Below are positions 1 to 10,933 of a stretch of 64,000 bases of DNA, piece by piece. Under the pieces are notes generated by a model. The model ran no database searches, was not told the DNA's origin, and saw only the letters and a list, made by a program, of their open reading frames with translations. The DNA lies in NCBI RefSeq assembly GCF_947507565.1, contig NC_089181.1, forward strand, positions 1,172,536-1,236,535. Reading direction: 5' to 3'. The DNA is from Oscarella lobularis (lineage: Eukaryota > Porifera > Homoscleromorpha > Homosclerophorida > Oscarellidae). Made by a program: the position numbers and the translations under genes. Positions within the stretch are counted from its first letter, which is position 1; each line of letters begins with the position of its first letter.

Positions 1-783
1 ATGCGAGTCGACTTGAGGCTCAGGTGCGCATTTCGCATTTTTGCTACTGTAGTCCGCGTTCAATAAGAAAGATTGTTTTAGGTGCTCTGCTCCTCAGTCG
101 CAAATGCCCTAGAATACTTTCGAATTAACGGATCTGAAACGTTTTACAAAGCATTCGATTGTTTAAACGTTAGAGGACTCAGAAATGTGAAACAGGACTT
201 GAGAGGATACCGAAATACGGAAGACGATCGTCTTAAGGTCATTAATTAATACACCTGTGGCAAGTATTCAAATTTAGGAAACATTTTGCAGTGGTTTGAA
301 GAGGAGTTCTTAGGCTACCTGCGTAACTGGGATGAATGGGTGGAGTCCATTCAAGATTTTCCTAAGGCTGACCGTGCCAAGCTAAAGCTCAGTGCAGAGA
401 CACTAGAAGGATGGAGGCTGACAGGTTAGATAATAAATAATTGTTTGATAACCTTTAAAATGTCTTGTTGTAGTTCGTGCATTCGTCGACATTGTGAAAT
501 ACTTTGTCAGCCTTCCGGGATCACAAAACCGCTTCATCTTAAGCGAACATCTTTCGCAGGATCCACTGGAAAATTATTTTGGCAAGCAACGTAGAAAGGA
601 GGGCGTAACGACAACCCGTCGGTTGTTCAGTGCCTCCAGAACGCCAAAAAGCTTCTTCTGCAAGGGTCAATATCTCAAGACCCTGTACGTGGCAACTGCA
701 GGCGAAGGAGAGAGCTTTCCCTGAAGAAACCGTCCATGACACTCCTCTTCCAAAGAAGAGAAGCGATTCAAAGAAGCCTACCA
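1..783 (+). pseudogene. P-element/THAP9-like transposase remnant (3' part)
   Basis: Four exons can be read: up to 23, 82-237, 292-424 and 474 to about 783, joined by GT-AG introns at 24-81, 238-291 and 425-473 that all keep frame. The joined reading has LEAQVLCSSVANALEYF, then FDCLNVRG, then LSQDPLENYFGKQR, which I recognise as the late RNase H-like core and C-terminal segment of P-element/THAP9 type transposases. In that family the enzyme excises and reinserts P-type DNA transposons. One base is missing near 600: the family continuation (NDNPSVVQCLQNAKK) is only open in the next frame, so the copy is dead. A basic tail (DTPLPKKRS) lies in yet another frame near 745. The zinc finger and most catalytic residues would lie left of the window. 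The family call rests on motifs only. Confidence 0.75.
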
Positions 784-1267
784 AAAAATCGTGAGCGTTA
801 TTGCATATGTGAGTAGCTAACGTTTATTGTAACGCTTGTTCATGAAAGTCTAATTCCTTGGCCAAATTCTTTCGCAAACCTTTTCTCTTCTTTACTAATA
901 GCTGGCGTTCTCTCTTGTACGTCTCAAGCATAAAGGAAGCAAATGAAAACCCTCGAATACTTATACAGAGAGAAAAATTGCAGCTAAACGCTCATCGCTC
1001 TCACTACCTCTGACAACGAAGATATTTTTTCCCAGCACTTGCAAACCTCAGAATTTCGTAGAATTGTTTACGACAAATCGTCTTCAGCTCCTTTTCGCGT
1101 TGTTGTCAGCTTCTCATGCAAAAGAGGTCTGACAGCCTTCTCAAGTTCAACGAAAAAGTCGTACGTCTGGTCGTTAACTTTGAACAGCCGCCCTCTGTCT
1201 TGACGACTTAGCCATTGGAAGGTGTAGTCTCCGAAGGACGTGTAGTTGTGATCCGCCAGATCCGATT
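784..1267. other. No gene seen
   Basis: AT-rich stretch between two transposase pseudogenes that converge on it. Only short open frames and no recognisable motif in either direction. It may hold the degraded 3' ends of both elements. Confidence 0.5.
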
Positions 1268-2212
1268 AATCAGTCACCGACATGCTTGAAAGGAACGTAA
1301 GAAAAGGTTGAAATTTGATATCTGACATTGTCCTCATTTTCTTCATTAGCTGGAATGGTACAAAACCAGCGGCATAGCGCAATGCGTTCTCTTCGTCCAT
1401 TGAAAGAGAGGGCGTCTTTCTGATGGTCAACACTGGCGGTCTCTAACCTAACCTTAACGCTTTTGACAGCACGGAAGAAGCGTTTAGGAGTTCCGAGAAA
1501 AAAGCACAGCCAAAAAGGTAACTGGCATCTACCCATTTTTCGTAGTAACCTTTAAGTTTTGCTCGGTCTGTTGAAGTGGTTGATTCATTCAACGTCATGA
1601 AGCCAAGTGATTAGTGGAGGCGTCGTATTTAGAGACAACGCGTTTCATTGCGTTGACTTTGTGAGAAATCGACCGTAATCCGCAGGATCAAACAGGACGA
1701 GTTCCTCCGTCGTCAAAAGAATAGCACTCTTTCAAGTCAATAACGATGTCGTCTAGTTCTCGGGATCGCTTGGCCGACTTTTCATAAAGATAGTAAAGTC
1801 TGAGCAAAAAGTCGTCAATTGCATCAAACTGTGTGGACTTAAGAGCGTCTTTAACCGCCAACTCGACTTTGTGGGCTAAACACCAGGACCAGTACACCAA
1901 AGGCAGTCGTTTCTCTATCAAGCCCTTTAATCCTTTTCTGGCTACGTTTACCGAAGCACCGTCAGTGCCACAATCATCTTCCGTGAGAGAAGGAAAATGC
2001 AGCATTCCTAACGTTGCTTCCAGCGTTTCGTACAAGCCCTCAGCTGTTGCTGACATGGGTCTGCAAACGGTGAAGAATTCTCTTTGCGCTACGACTTTTC
2101 TTTTTCATTGTCAATCTCACACCAAACCGCCAAAATCAGCTCGTTATCAACGTTTCCCTTGTCCGCAGATGCGTCCAGAAGGAACGAAAAGACAAGTGAT
2201 GAAGAATAAGGC
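1268..2212 (-). pseudogene. ZNF862/DUF4371-like (hAT-related) transposase pseudogene
   Basis: Reading down the minus strand from about 2212 the family blocks appear in order but in shifting frames: FSFLLDASADKGNVD, REFFTVCRPMSATAEG, DDCGTDGASVNVARKG, CLAHKVELAVKDAL, ISHKVNAMKRVVSKYDAS, KLKGYYEKWVDASYLFG and finally LRYAAGFVPFQLMKKM. This is the order of the RNase H-like region of ZNF862/KIAA1586-type proteins, which are hAT-related transposases or genes domesticated from them. Frameshifts lie near 2090, 1587 and 1500, with a stop near 1450, so no full protein can be made. The longest intact piece is 122 codons (1688-2056). The N-terminal zinc finger part is not recognisable upstream. Related pieces occur at 8609-8890 and 40543-41137. 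Confidence 0.7.
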
Positions 2213-2338
2213 AACTAGAGGAGTTGAGCTAAGACCGGGTAGCAAGGTCAAAGTTGCACCATCGAGCAAAGCTTTTTCGGTTGAAGTCATTAAGGAGAGG
2301 GAGGTTATTACGCTAAGTAAGGTAAGCGGTTAGACTAC

Positions 2339-3150
2339 TTACAACCTGCACATTAACATAAAAACTTTATTTTGATAACTTGATAAGGTGGCAGCCTTAT
2401 CTTTGGTTAGCGTCAAAGCTAAGCTAAAATATGAAGGGACGTAGGAAGAAAATTGTGGGGTAGGAAGCGAAAGTCGCAGATGAGCATCCATGTTCCATTG
2501 TGCCGCTCTCTTGCTCCTCGCCGATTCGCGATTTGTTGGTCCTGGCTCTCGCTCCTCTCTTAATTGCGCCAATCATTCTGAACGAATCCGGCTAAATATT
2601 TCTTCGGGTATACGCGGCGGCACCGCGTCGTGATGGTCGCCCTTGTCCATGGCGCTTTCAACATAATCGGGGGTACTAGCGTCGACGTTGGCTGTCTCTT
2701 CGTCCTCGCCCTTGCACTGCCCTTATTAACCTCTTGTGCTGTCGCTAGTTCGTACTTCATGGGCGATCCTGTCAAGATTATTTTGGCTTTAGCAGCCATT
2801 TCGGCTTTTTGGCCTGCGAAACCGCACGTCGCGAATGGCTGTTGCATCCGGCCAGGTTTCGCCTATCTTTTTCGCCAAACATCTGATGGCTGAGCGTACT
2901 TAGCATTCGCCAAACATTAGTAACGTTCAAGTTACACAATTCGGGAACGTCTTCCGCCATGAAATGTTGTAAAAGCTTTGATAGTCCACCTTCGACGAGA
3001 TTCCCGTTGACGGACAAGAAGACGGTATTGATCTAGGTTCTCGTTAGTGGACGCGCGTGTTTCACAAGATCCTCAAATACGGCGATAACATTTTCTTCGA
3101 AAGGGAACGTTTCTGTGCCGTACGTCGCCGACCTCTTAATTTTTTGAGAC
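2339..3150 (-). other. Unrecognised open frames, possible exons
   Basis: Two minus-strand stretches look protein-like. One, around 3060-3130, reads YGTETFPFEENVIAVFEDL, then a stop, and then runs in the same frame into an open frame at 2778-3017 containing LSKLLQHFMAEDVPELCNL. A second open frame covers 2560-2847. They precede the ZNF862-like pseudogene on the same strand and could be its degraded N-terminal part, but no zinc-binding pattern was found and no family is recognised. Confidence 0.25.
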
Positions 3151-3589
3151 GAGCATTTTGGTTCTCTTCATGTCCTCCCAGTCGTCCATGGTCACATTCA
3201 GCTGCATCGATTATAGCCTAGGAGGGTTGACCGGGCAATTAAATAGAAACCAGGTGTAGGCGAATGAAAAAGCAAAGCGAATTTCCATTTCGTCCACGAT
3301 GTAGCCTTTTTTCGATATTTTCAACAATGTCTTTGTAATCGCCTATTCGATTTTGCAGAGCTTGCATTTAGCTTTCTATTTCTGTTGCCGGATTGCTGTG
3401 GGTTTCGTCACGCCTTCCTTCTTTGATTTGCTTAGATCTTTTTGTACTCCCCTGAGAGCGTTCTGGATCGCTCGAGCCATGCAGAAAAGATCGTCAGCTT
3501 TGTTGAATAGTTTGAGGAAGTCTCGAAGCAGGAAGCGAATAAATCGAAAAGCAGAATATCTAAAAATGCAAGCATAACTACCTAAGGTA

Positions 3590-3961
3590 TCAAAAAGCGC
3601 ACCTTTTGATGCTGAAGCTGTGGTTTAACGCCGTCGAGCTAGACCCACCTTTAGACTTCAACGAATACAACAATTCTTCTATCGTTGAGTAATCCGAAAA
3701 GCATTTAATAATTGATGTCTTGTTTTTAAGGTAGGCTCGAACAAAGCTTAGCAGTGTAAGAATAACGCTCCAGTCGTGGAGACCTAAGTTCCAATTATTG
3801 TTAATTAAGCACACATCGAAGTGGAACGGTGTTTTGTACCCGTATAAAGTACAGTACCGCTCATAAGGTTTAGGCATTCTAGACTTTTGACTAGAAAACT
3901 CAAGTTTCACTGTGTGAACCCGTGACGAACTCGAAAAGCAACTACTAAAGCCAGAAAGCAA
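3590..3961 (-). CDS. Unrecognised 123-codon open frame
   Basis: An open minus-strand frame with balanced, protein-like composition, for example YGYKTPFHFDVCLINNNWN followed by LTLLSFVRAYLKNKTS. The stretch is too even to look like simple sequence, so it may be an exon or a transposon fragment. No family, signal peptide or membrane segment is recognised and no convincing splice partner was found. Function unknown. Confidence 0.3.
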   Translation of the reverse strand: MLSGFSSCFSSSSRVHTVKLEFSSQKSRMPKPYERYCTLYGYKTPFHFDVCLINNNWNLGLHDWSVILTLLSFVRAYLKNKTSIIKCFSDYSTIEELLYSLKSKGGSSSTALNHSFSIKRCAF

Positions 3962-4980
3962 CTTGTTACACGCAGAGCTATACTGTTTGTTTAGGCTAAT
4001 CTAATACTTCGCTTGACCGCCTTTTGCCTTAATTACCGCCTTAATAGACGCTTGCAAAACAAACAAATACACACGAACAAAAGCCTTAGAATTGCGACAT
4101 TTGCGGCTTTAGCACAGTGCATTTGGGCAAAGTACGTAAGCATTTGCGCACAATTCATCATTGCAAATGAGCTATAGGCCTTTGCACGGATTAGCCTATT
4201 TATGTTGTTGGAATTTGCCTTTTAGGTGTCTGAAACAAATATAAATATTGTTGTGTTGTTACTCTGTTTAAGTAATAATTACGCATGCTCGTTCCTCGGC
4301 ATTGCGGTGAACGCTCGCCAAGGGTAACAAAGACCGACACTGATTCTGAGCAAAAACGAAATAGCTATAGCTTACACAACGAAGAACTGCTCTATTTACT
4401 AGATGTAAGTCGCAGTACACGTACCTCATCAACAGTTTAGTAACTGAGTAAGCCGGACGTTTTAGTTTTAGATCATAGTAAAAGGTGCTAAATCTTATCA
4501 TGCTTAGGCACACCAGTGCTTGAGTCTGTCAAACATACCTGCAAGTGACGTCATCGCTTTTCACAACGATCCGATTCAGCTGCTGCAAGCTTCTCAGGGA
4601 ACAAGCCACAAGAGTGACGGCAAGGTACATGGCTATGTTTAGTTAGTAGACGACTGTCACATTACCACATCATATGATATAGCTCTTCAATTGTGGTGGA
4701 GTTCAACTGTTCAGTAAATAAAATTGTTCTTGAGTAACATTAGAAGTTTGTTGAAACGTTACCTGCTCGTATGGTTTGAATTGTAGCAATTTTCCTCTAG
4801 GATCGGTTTATTAAGGTCAATAAAACCCGAGGAGAAATTTTTGGGTTACATTAGATACAAATTTTGCCGACCACTAAAATCGCTCTTATTGCCTGCAGTC
4901 GTTGACTTTTGTAGGTTTATGCGCCGTATATCGTCGTTCTTCTTCTCATAAACGGCCCTGCGAGCGTCATAGAGGAATAT
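3962..4980. other. No gene seen
   Basis: About 1 kb of AT-rich sequence with only short open frames (an 81-codon minus frame at 4268-4513 is unconvincing). No repeats, terminal inverted repeats or RNA-like structures recognised. Confidence 0.5.
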
Positions 4981-5310
4981 TCATCCCCTAGCATTAATGA
5001 CGTAATTTCCGAATGCATTTTGAAATACTCTCAAGCTAAGCGGAGTGCCTTCAGCAATTTTAGTGAAGAGACGCTTTGTTGAACATGTTTGAATGTCGAT
5101 AACGAGAACAATTTGGACTTCGCTCTCATCTAATAAGTAATATTTCTTAGCCTTCTTCGGTGCATTTGTCAAAGTGTCGCTGACAGCAACCTACTCGCCT
5201 ATAAAGGGCAACTTTCCTGGAAGATGTCGTCCTTGGAGTATTCGAATGTAGTTTCACTGCGGACTACGTCGCTGAGGTGCTGGTTTTGGCAGATGAATTT
5301 GATTTCGTAA
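4981..5310 (-). pseudogene. Unrecognised coding fragment with a frame break
   Basis: Two adjoining minus-strand frames read like one protein: FYEIKFICQNQHLSDVV continues to about 5215, then the reading resumes one base out of frame with VAVSDTLTNAPKKAKKYYLL and LLDESEVQIVLVIDIQTC and stops at 4981. The switch falls at a short run near 5200-5215. The alternation of charged and hydrophobic residues suggests a folded domain, but I do not recognise the family. It could be an exon pair of a host gene or part of an unidentified mobile element. Confidence 0.3.
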
Positions 5311-5574
5311 AATATGGCCACTACCGTAAACTGGGTTCACTTAGGGATTTATCATCCCGACGGAAACCGAGATAACGGCCCGAGGCGAACATCCCGGTTA
5401 CTGTAATAAAAGCGCGGTGTTGGGGCTCATCGCTGTGCTGAGTTGCGTTGGCTGGGTGGGTAGCGATGCAGGATTTGATAGCTGGGTATGATAATATGTT
5501 GCACGGGTTCAACACCTATTTTTTCCCAGTATTTTTTTTAACGCGCAACACCTAGAACGCGTTGATAGAGGCTA

Positions 5575-5725
5575 CAGTAAAACCTCTGATAGTGGACATT
5601 CTAAATAGTGGACACCTCTAAACAGTGGACACTAACCAAAGTCCCGGTTGACTTCCAATACTTTTCAGTACCTTGCAACCTCTGATTGTGGACAATCAGC
5701 CTCTGCACAGTGGACACTAATCTTT
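5575..5725 (+). repeat. pogo/Tigger-type terminal repeat
   Basis: Starts CAGTAAAACCTCTGATAGTG directly after a TA dinucleotide (5573-5574) and repeats the motif AGTGGACA five times in 150 bases. This layout, CAGT plus an iterated short motif next to TA, is typical of pogo/Tigger DNA transposon ends where the transposase binds. No matching opposite end was found within 1 kb, so the element is truncated or carries other DNA. Confidence 0.55.
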
Positions 5726-5802
5726 CTGAAGCAGACGTTTTATTTTTATCTAATGCCCTCTATAACTCAACTATGCTTTGCAAGACCTCGATCTCGTAGA
5801 GT

Positions 5803-6125
5803 CTAAACAATATTCCTGATCTTAATAATGAACTGCTTTGGGCCATGCATGCAATAGATGCACGGAATTTCCAAGCCGTAGCCACTGCCTCGATTTACGT
5901 ACTTTCCAGTAACTCTTGCTGTTCCCTTGTTTACTTCTCGTTGTAGAAATCTACTTTTTGTCGGAGCGAGGTTGTATGGCACATGACCCACAACTACTGC
6001 ATCTTTCATAATTGCCACGGCTTTTCTGTCTTTTCATTTTAAAACTCTTGCCGAAGCTGCAACGTTTCTCCTACTGTTGGTGTCCACATGCTTTTGTAAA
6101 CATGATATCCACGGATGAAAGAAGA
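5803..6125 (-). pseudogene. HIRAN-like domain fragment
   Basis: Minus-strand reading gives YHVYKSMWTPTVGETLQL, then a stop and one-base shift near 6035, then VVVGHVPYNLAPTKSRFLQR and ARVTGKYVNRGSGYGLEIPC. The order (WTP-G--L, then VGHVP, then G-GLE-PC) is that of HIRAN-type domains as found in metazoan multi-copy proteins; HIRAN modules of HLTF/Rad5 bind DNA 3' ends. The in-frame stop and frameshift make it a relic. It lies just inside a pogo-type terminus, so it may have belonged to that element. The function here is inference. Confidence 0.5.
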
Positions 6126-6790
6126 AATGCTTATGCTATCCAACTCTTGGTGCGCAACCGGTTGACTGACCATCCTAGGACCTTCTAAAACGCATTCAAC
6201 GCTTTGTGTAGGTGATTTAGACCCGGCTAGCTGACCCTAATCGATGGAGGGCGTCTTCCACGTGTTTACGGTCAAGTTAGGCGCATGCGTACTTGAATTC
6301 TCGTCATGATACTAGGTGCAAAGGGAGAGGAAGATCAAAGAGGAAAAGGGAGGAGCAAGAGAAGGATCAATAGCATGAGGTATAGATTTATTTTTAGCTT
6401 CCTAATCATTTGTAGTTTCTTTTAAGGTGGTATAGTGGGTTCCACCCACGCTTTTGCATACACTTTTTTGAAAAAATAAATTTTTTATCTAAGTTTCTAA
6501 ACCTTCTCCTTTCGATCCCGCGTAATTTTGATGTCATGCGACTCAGCAAACCTGCCAAATGAAACGCGTAATTACGAGAGGCGTTTCTGATAAAGTCTAA
6601 ACAGCGTTCAATTCCCGTTTTCTTGGTCGCGCTTGTGCTTGCTGAAGTTCCATTCGTCGTTTCAGCCGTTACCAACGCCGAAAGTGGCTTTCAAAGCCAG
6701 ATTTCCATGGTGTTTTTTGTACCTAACGCGCGCGCGTCGTTAAATTTTTGCATCTGTTTCTGAGCTTTTACGTCTCTTTTTTCGATCGCA
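6126..6790. other. No gene seen
   Basis: Contains an 89-codon minus frame (6406-6675) without recognisable motifs. The rest is AT-rich. It may include the left flank of the MULE element that starts coding at 6791, but no terminal inverted repeat was identified. Confidence 0.4.
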
Positions 6791-8605
6791 ATGGGTCGGC
6801 TGTCAAAATCGAAACGAGCTGGCTTTCGTGGGATTCCGTCGTACGCAAAGAAGGCCGCTACAGAAGTAACAAGACCGTCGCGAAGCGAACCGGAAGTTGC
6901 TGTCGCGTCCAGAAGAAGAGAAGAGCAACCGTCGCTCACCGGATCGTCCGCGAAAAAGCTCGCCAACGCTCCTTCGTGGGCACGCATCGGAGAATCGCCG
7001 GCGCCTGGGGCAGACGGACTGACATCTATATCGAACACCCACCCCCTACATACCGGCTAATTGATTTGCGGCAGCTAAACCTTGCCATTTCGTCGTTTCT
7101 CGTTTGCCGGAGTTGCAAAAAAGGCAGAATATCTCGAAAAGGAAAGCGAGCGAAAAGGATTTGCGTCGAAAATGGTTATCTTGTGATGACTGCAGCGCGT
7201 TTCACCCGTTTTTTACGTCTGGTCTTTGTCCTGGAACGCGTGGGCAGAGATTTGACGTGTATCGCCGAACGGTTCTCGCAGCGTTAGGAACAGGGTCGCA
7301 CAGCCGGATTCGTTCGACTTGCCGGGGTGATGAACATGCCAGCGCCCTCACTGTACGACAGCTGGGATCAACATTTGGAGGGACTATGTGATTCCCTAGG
7401 GAGGGTAGGAAAGCTCTAAATGTTGCATTTCTTTTTATAGAGTGTGTTTGCATGCATAGGTTTTTGAAGAATCGGCTCGACAAGCTGTGAAAACATACAG
7501 AAGTCGTATTGGAGCCGCTGACGATGACTTGGTCGACGCTGCGATTTCCTTTGATGGCACCTGGGCTCGGCGAGAATTCAGTTCGCTATACGGCGTTCAA
7601 GCAGTTGTTCTCGAAGGAAGCGTGATAGATTTCAACGTTTTCTCGTCCCATTGTAAGGCTTGTCAGAAAATTGATGAGTCCAGGTAATCCGACAAACAAA
7701 GTCTTTGAAATTCATATATTTCTGTCATTCAGAATCGACAAAAACAGCCCTGAATATCTGCAATGGCTAGAGAATCATAAGACCAGGTGCCGAAGAAACT
7801 ACGAAGGCTCATCAAAGGCCATGGAGACAGGAGGAGCGGAAGTTCTTTTCAAGCGCTCAATTGAAAAGCATAAATTGAGGTAAAAATGTTGCTTTTGTTT
7901 CACTTCATGCTTCACATGGATGTAGATACACTACGTTCATCGGCGATGGTGACTCATGTTCGTATGATGCAGTAAAAGGCGTCTATGGAGACGAGCACCC
8001 AGTCCGAAAACTCGATTGTGTTGGTCACGTGCACAAGAGGATGGGTTCTCGTCTCCGAACATGGGTCACCAACAATAAGAAAATCATTTTGGATGATGGT
8101 GGAAATCCTACCGGACGAAATCGACTCACCCATGCCGCCATTGATCAGTAAATAATATAATTGATTAGTCAATTTTCTAATACCCAATTTTAGTCAGAGT
8201 TCGAACTATGGCTACGCCATAAAAATCTAATAAGGGAAATGTCGAGGACATGAAGAAGGGCGTGATGGCTGCCCTCTACCACTGCGTTGATCCTTTCAAT
8301 TACAAAAGAAGTCAAGTCGAAATGAAAGCTTCTCATTTGAAACACTTTTATTTGCCTATTAGATTACTCAGAAACCTACCTCTCCCGGCCATTCGTTTGA
8401 ACATGACCCGACCTGCTGCCCTCAAATGGTTGAAAATCAGCACAAATTCTGCCCAGAGGGTCCCTCGTCGTGGTGCTGGTGGCAGCGATCGAAAGCCGGC
8501 AAGAATGCTGCCCAGCGATCACGCCCTCTTCCTCACGCCTTCTTCCACGAGCTCAAACCCATTTTCGAAGTGCAGTGTTGCAATTTGCCGTTGAGAGAAA
8601 AATGA
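6791..8605 (+). pseudogene. Mutator-like (MULE) transposase pseudogene with introns
   Basis: Begins MGRLSKSKRAGFRGIPSYAK, the basic start usual for this animal MULE group. After a frameshift near 7040 come LRQLNLAISSFLVCRSCKKG and GFVRLAGVMNMPAPS. A GT-AG intron (about 7405-7459) leads to AAISFDGTWARREF with the first catalytic aspartate; introns 7684-7732 and 7880-7925 flank NYEGSSKAMETGGAEVLF; the next exon has YTTFIGDGDSCSYDAVKG with the second aspartate motif; a fourth intron (8148-8193) precedes the tail QHKFCPEGPSSWCWWQR. Three or more single-base shifts (near 7040, 7290, 8225 and about 8400) prevent a full product. The family moves DNA by cut and paste. Splice sites remain intact, so decay is in the exons. 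Confidence 0.85.
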
Positions 8606-8608
8606 CGA

Positions 8609-8890
8609 TTATGACTGGAATTCGTTCCAAAACATTGATTCATCAACGTCGAATTCGCGTGCAAGCTCCATTACTGCGTTTGGCGTTGCTTTCGCACTGT
8701 TTTGAGGAAGCAAATTCCCCATGAGGGAGACTAGGTGTACGTGAGGAAATCGCGTTTGAATATTATCGATAAGCTTAGATAAGTATGATTTTTCTTTTGT
8801 TTCGAAATTTCTGCTTTCGTCTTCTGAATCATTTCCATTGAGGTAAATCACGTTACCGCCAAAGTACACATCTTCTCTAATATGCTTCAT
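8609..8890 (-). pseudogene. ZNF862/hAT-like C-terminal fragment
   Basis: A 93-codon open frame containing LIDNIQTRFPHVHLV, then LLPQNSAKATPNAVMELARE and ending near FWNEF. The block L--LI-N-Q-RFPHV followed by an acidic helix resembles the C-terminal part of ZNF862/KIAA1586-type hAT relatives. It starts only a few bases from the MULE stop codon on the other strand, which suggests separate insertions abutting. The first codon is chosen only because it is the first methionine; the fragment is clearly incomplete. Confidence 0.4.
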
Positions 8891-8924
8891 AGTAGTTAAC
8901 CCTTTCGCTTTAAAAAATGTTTAG

Positions 8925-10382
8925 CCGTACAGTAAACAGCCCATATTTGATCTCCGACGACAGTTTGCCTTCAGCGCTGTCTCCGCTGAACCAGTAAGCA
9001 TATTTCACCATAACTAAGTAACCTTGCAAAAAGCTCTCTAAACGAGTCCTAGTGATGAACCGGATGTGCGCAGTTGAAGTTTTGAACCGGTGGAAAAGGT
9101 TTGTCGTCTCATTGTCTGCAGCAAACGACGCTTAAATAAAACATACTATTCCAGACAAGGGTTTTGGTTGCGCAACAGAACGAAGCATACAATCGATCAC
9201 TTAGGGAAAACGAGAGAAAAGATCTTGAAACTTTGAAGAGGAAGAAACTGCAGAACGTACGCCGGCTGAGCTATTATTCTGTTGCAAATAACAACCTCTG
9301 AAATTTGTCACACTTTAGAGACACAACAAAATCCGCGAGTGCCCACTCTCTGTCATGCAAGATGCTGTTAGTGATGAGTACTCATCTATCAGCTTCAAAG
9401 TTCGCTTTCCCGATTCCAACGTGAAGACACGCCTTTTTGACGCGACTCAACGCGTTCAGGTCAAACACATACAGTGGCTGTGCTATTCTTGTTGTTTAAT
9501 GAATGCTTTTGCAGGATCTTGTTGGATGGATAGCGCAAGACCCAAGCGTAGTTGATCCGCTAAAACTGACAGTGAAAGATTTATGCGATCGACCACCTCG
9601 ACCCACAATGTTAACGCGCGCTTCAGTTGCGACCTTATAGACGTCTTCCGTGGAAGAAATGTTCTGATCATCGTATGTGAAAACGGAGACGACGAGTTAG
9701 AGGTATGCTGTAGTGCATGACGTTTTGCAGTTGAGTGTTTGGTGGACACTTTCATTAGGTCAAGGAATCTGGCTGTACAACTTGGATTCATTAGTGGCGC
9801 CGACGAATCAAAGTATATACTGATTGGTCAATAAGCAAAAAGTATTTGACTAAAACTATATTGTACAGTGAAAAGTCACTCTGCGAGATTATTCGAGAAT
9901 TGCAGACGAAGCAGTTGATGTCGGTAGCGACGGTTTCTGTGATAGGAAACGAAATTTCAGCCTATGCAGTGACATACAAGAAGTCCACTTTCAAGGAAGA
10001 GAAGAAAATTAAAGTGGGTTTACGCGGTCCTGACGGAATTTTGTAACTTTGCGACTTTGCGTGTAGGTGGATTTTCTCGGTGAATCTGCAATAGATACGG
10101 GCGGCCCTCAACGGGAATTTTGGAGGAAGCTCTCTTGCGAAATCGAACGGGACATGTTTATTGGCATCAAGGAACATGAGAAGTATCCTATCTTCAAAAC
10201 GGAAGACGTTCTGGTATTTTTTTGCCGTTCATATATCCGTTGCGAGCGTTAAAATTCTGTTCAGGCTAAGACGTACTTTTATGTTGGGCAACTAGTGGCT
10301 TTGTCATGTGCAATGGAGGATCAGGCTTTCCGTTTCTCTCGAGAAAAGTGTGTCAATACAGTGCACCCACGCATAAACTTCC
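8925..10382 (+). CDS. UBX/HECT-type ubiquitin ligase-like gene, 5' part
   Basis: Exons read in frame across GT-AG introns: 9155-9256, 9319-9459, 9515-9702, 9731-9812, 9869-10013, 10067-10213 and 10265 onward; earlier exons (about 8925-8990, 9050-9100) are likely. The product has a charged helix (NEAYNRSLRENERKDLETLK), a ubiquitin-like/UBX-like part (ISFKVRFPDSNVKTRLF) and the start of a HECT domain (DFLGESAIDTGGPQREFWRK, then VGQLVALSC). HECT ligases pass ubiquitin from an E2 through a cysteine; this arrangement resembles G2E3-like multi-copy genes of marine invertebrates. One base is out of frame near 9607. The reading is lost after about 10382; the C-terminal lobe reappears at 16262-16773. 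Confidence 0.75.
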
Positions 10383-10404
10383 TCACTTTAAAGCGCGCTA
10401 GCGC

Positions 10405-10500
10405 CTTCGTCGAATGTCGTGCGTCATCGGGAATGACATCATTAGAATCCTCTCTCCCGTAGGATTCCAATGATGTAGGGCTCGTAGGCGTTCGACGAAG
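10405..10500. repeat. Nested inverted repeat (hairpin)
   Basis: CTTCGTCGAA at 10405-10414 pairs with TTCGACGAAG at 10491-10500, and CATCATTAGAATCCT (from 10438) pairs with AGGATTCCAATGATG (10461-10475) with one mismatch. A 96-base imperfect hairpin sits where the HECT reading is lost. It may be a small foldback element or the end of one. Confidence 0.5.
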
Positions 10501-10933
10501 TACGTATATTAAGGTCACTTGCTGCTACGTGATTGGCTCGTAGTGTATGCGACGGGTAAGTTCCCTTGGTGACGCCCTATCGCGCTACCACTATTCTGAT
10601 ACCGTTTCTTCGTTTTTTACGTATTACGGGGCAGAATAATTTCGTACTTAGAAAAGAAACGGGCAGTACCACAGTAAATTGTTTAGCGCGTTTTACTGTC
10701 TTTTTGGTGTGGGACCATGCGCGCGCGCTAGCCAGGCCCATGACAACGAATAACTTCTAAACTACGCGAAAGATTGAAAATCGCTTCAACCACATTTTTA
10801 GATTTCCTTTTTATGTCGTTTCGCGAGGGCGCCGAATCGCGAATTGCCTCGTACGCTTCTAGAAAAACGCCCTAAGCAACGATACTTCACAGAGAAATTG
10901 TGGGCAAACGAAAAACCGAACTCAAAATCGCTT
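10501..10933. other. No gene seen
   Basis: Short open frames only. Contains a GCGCGCGCTAGC run near 10720. It lies between the HECT break and the end of RPA-like copy A; probably flanking or untranslated DNA. Confidence 0.4.
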
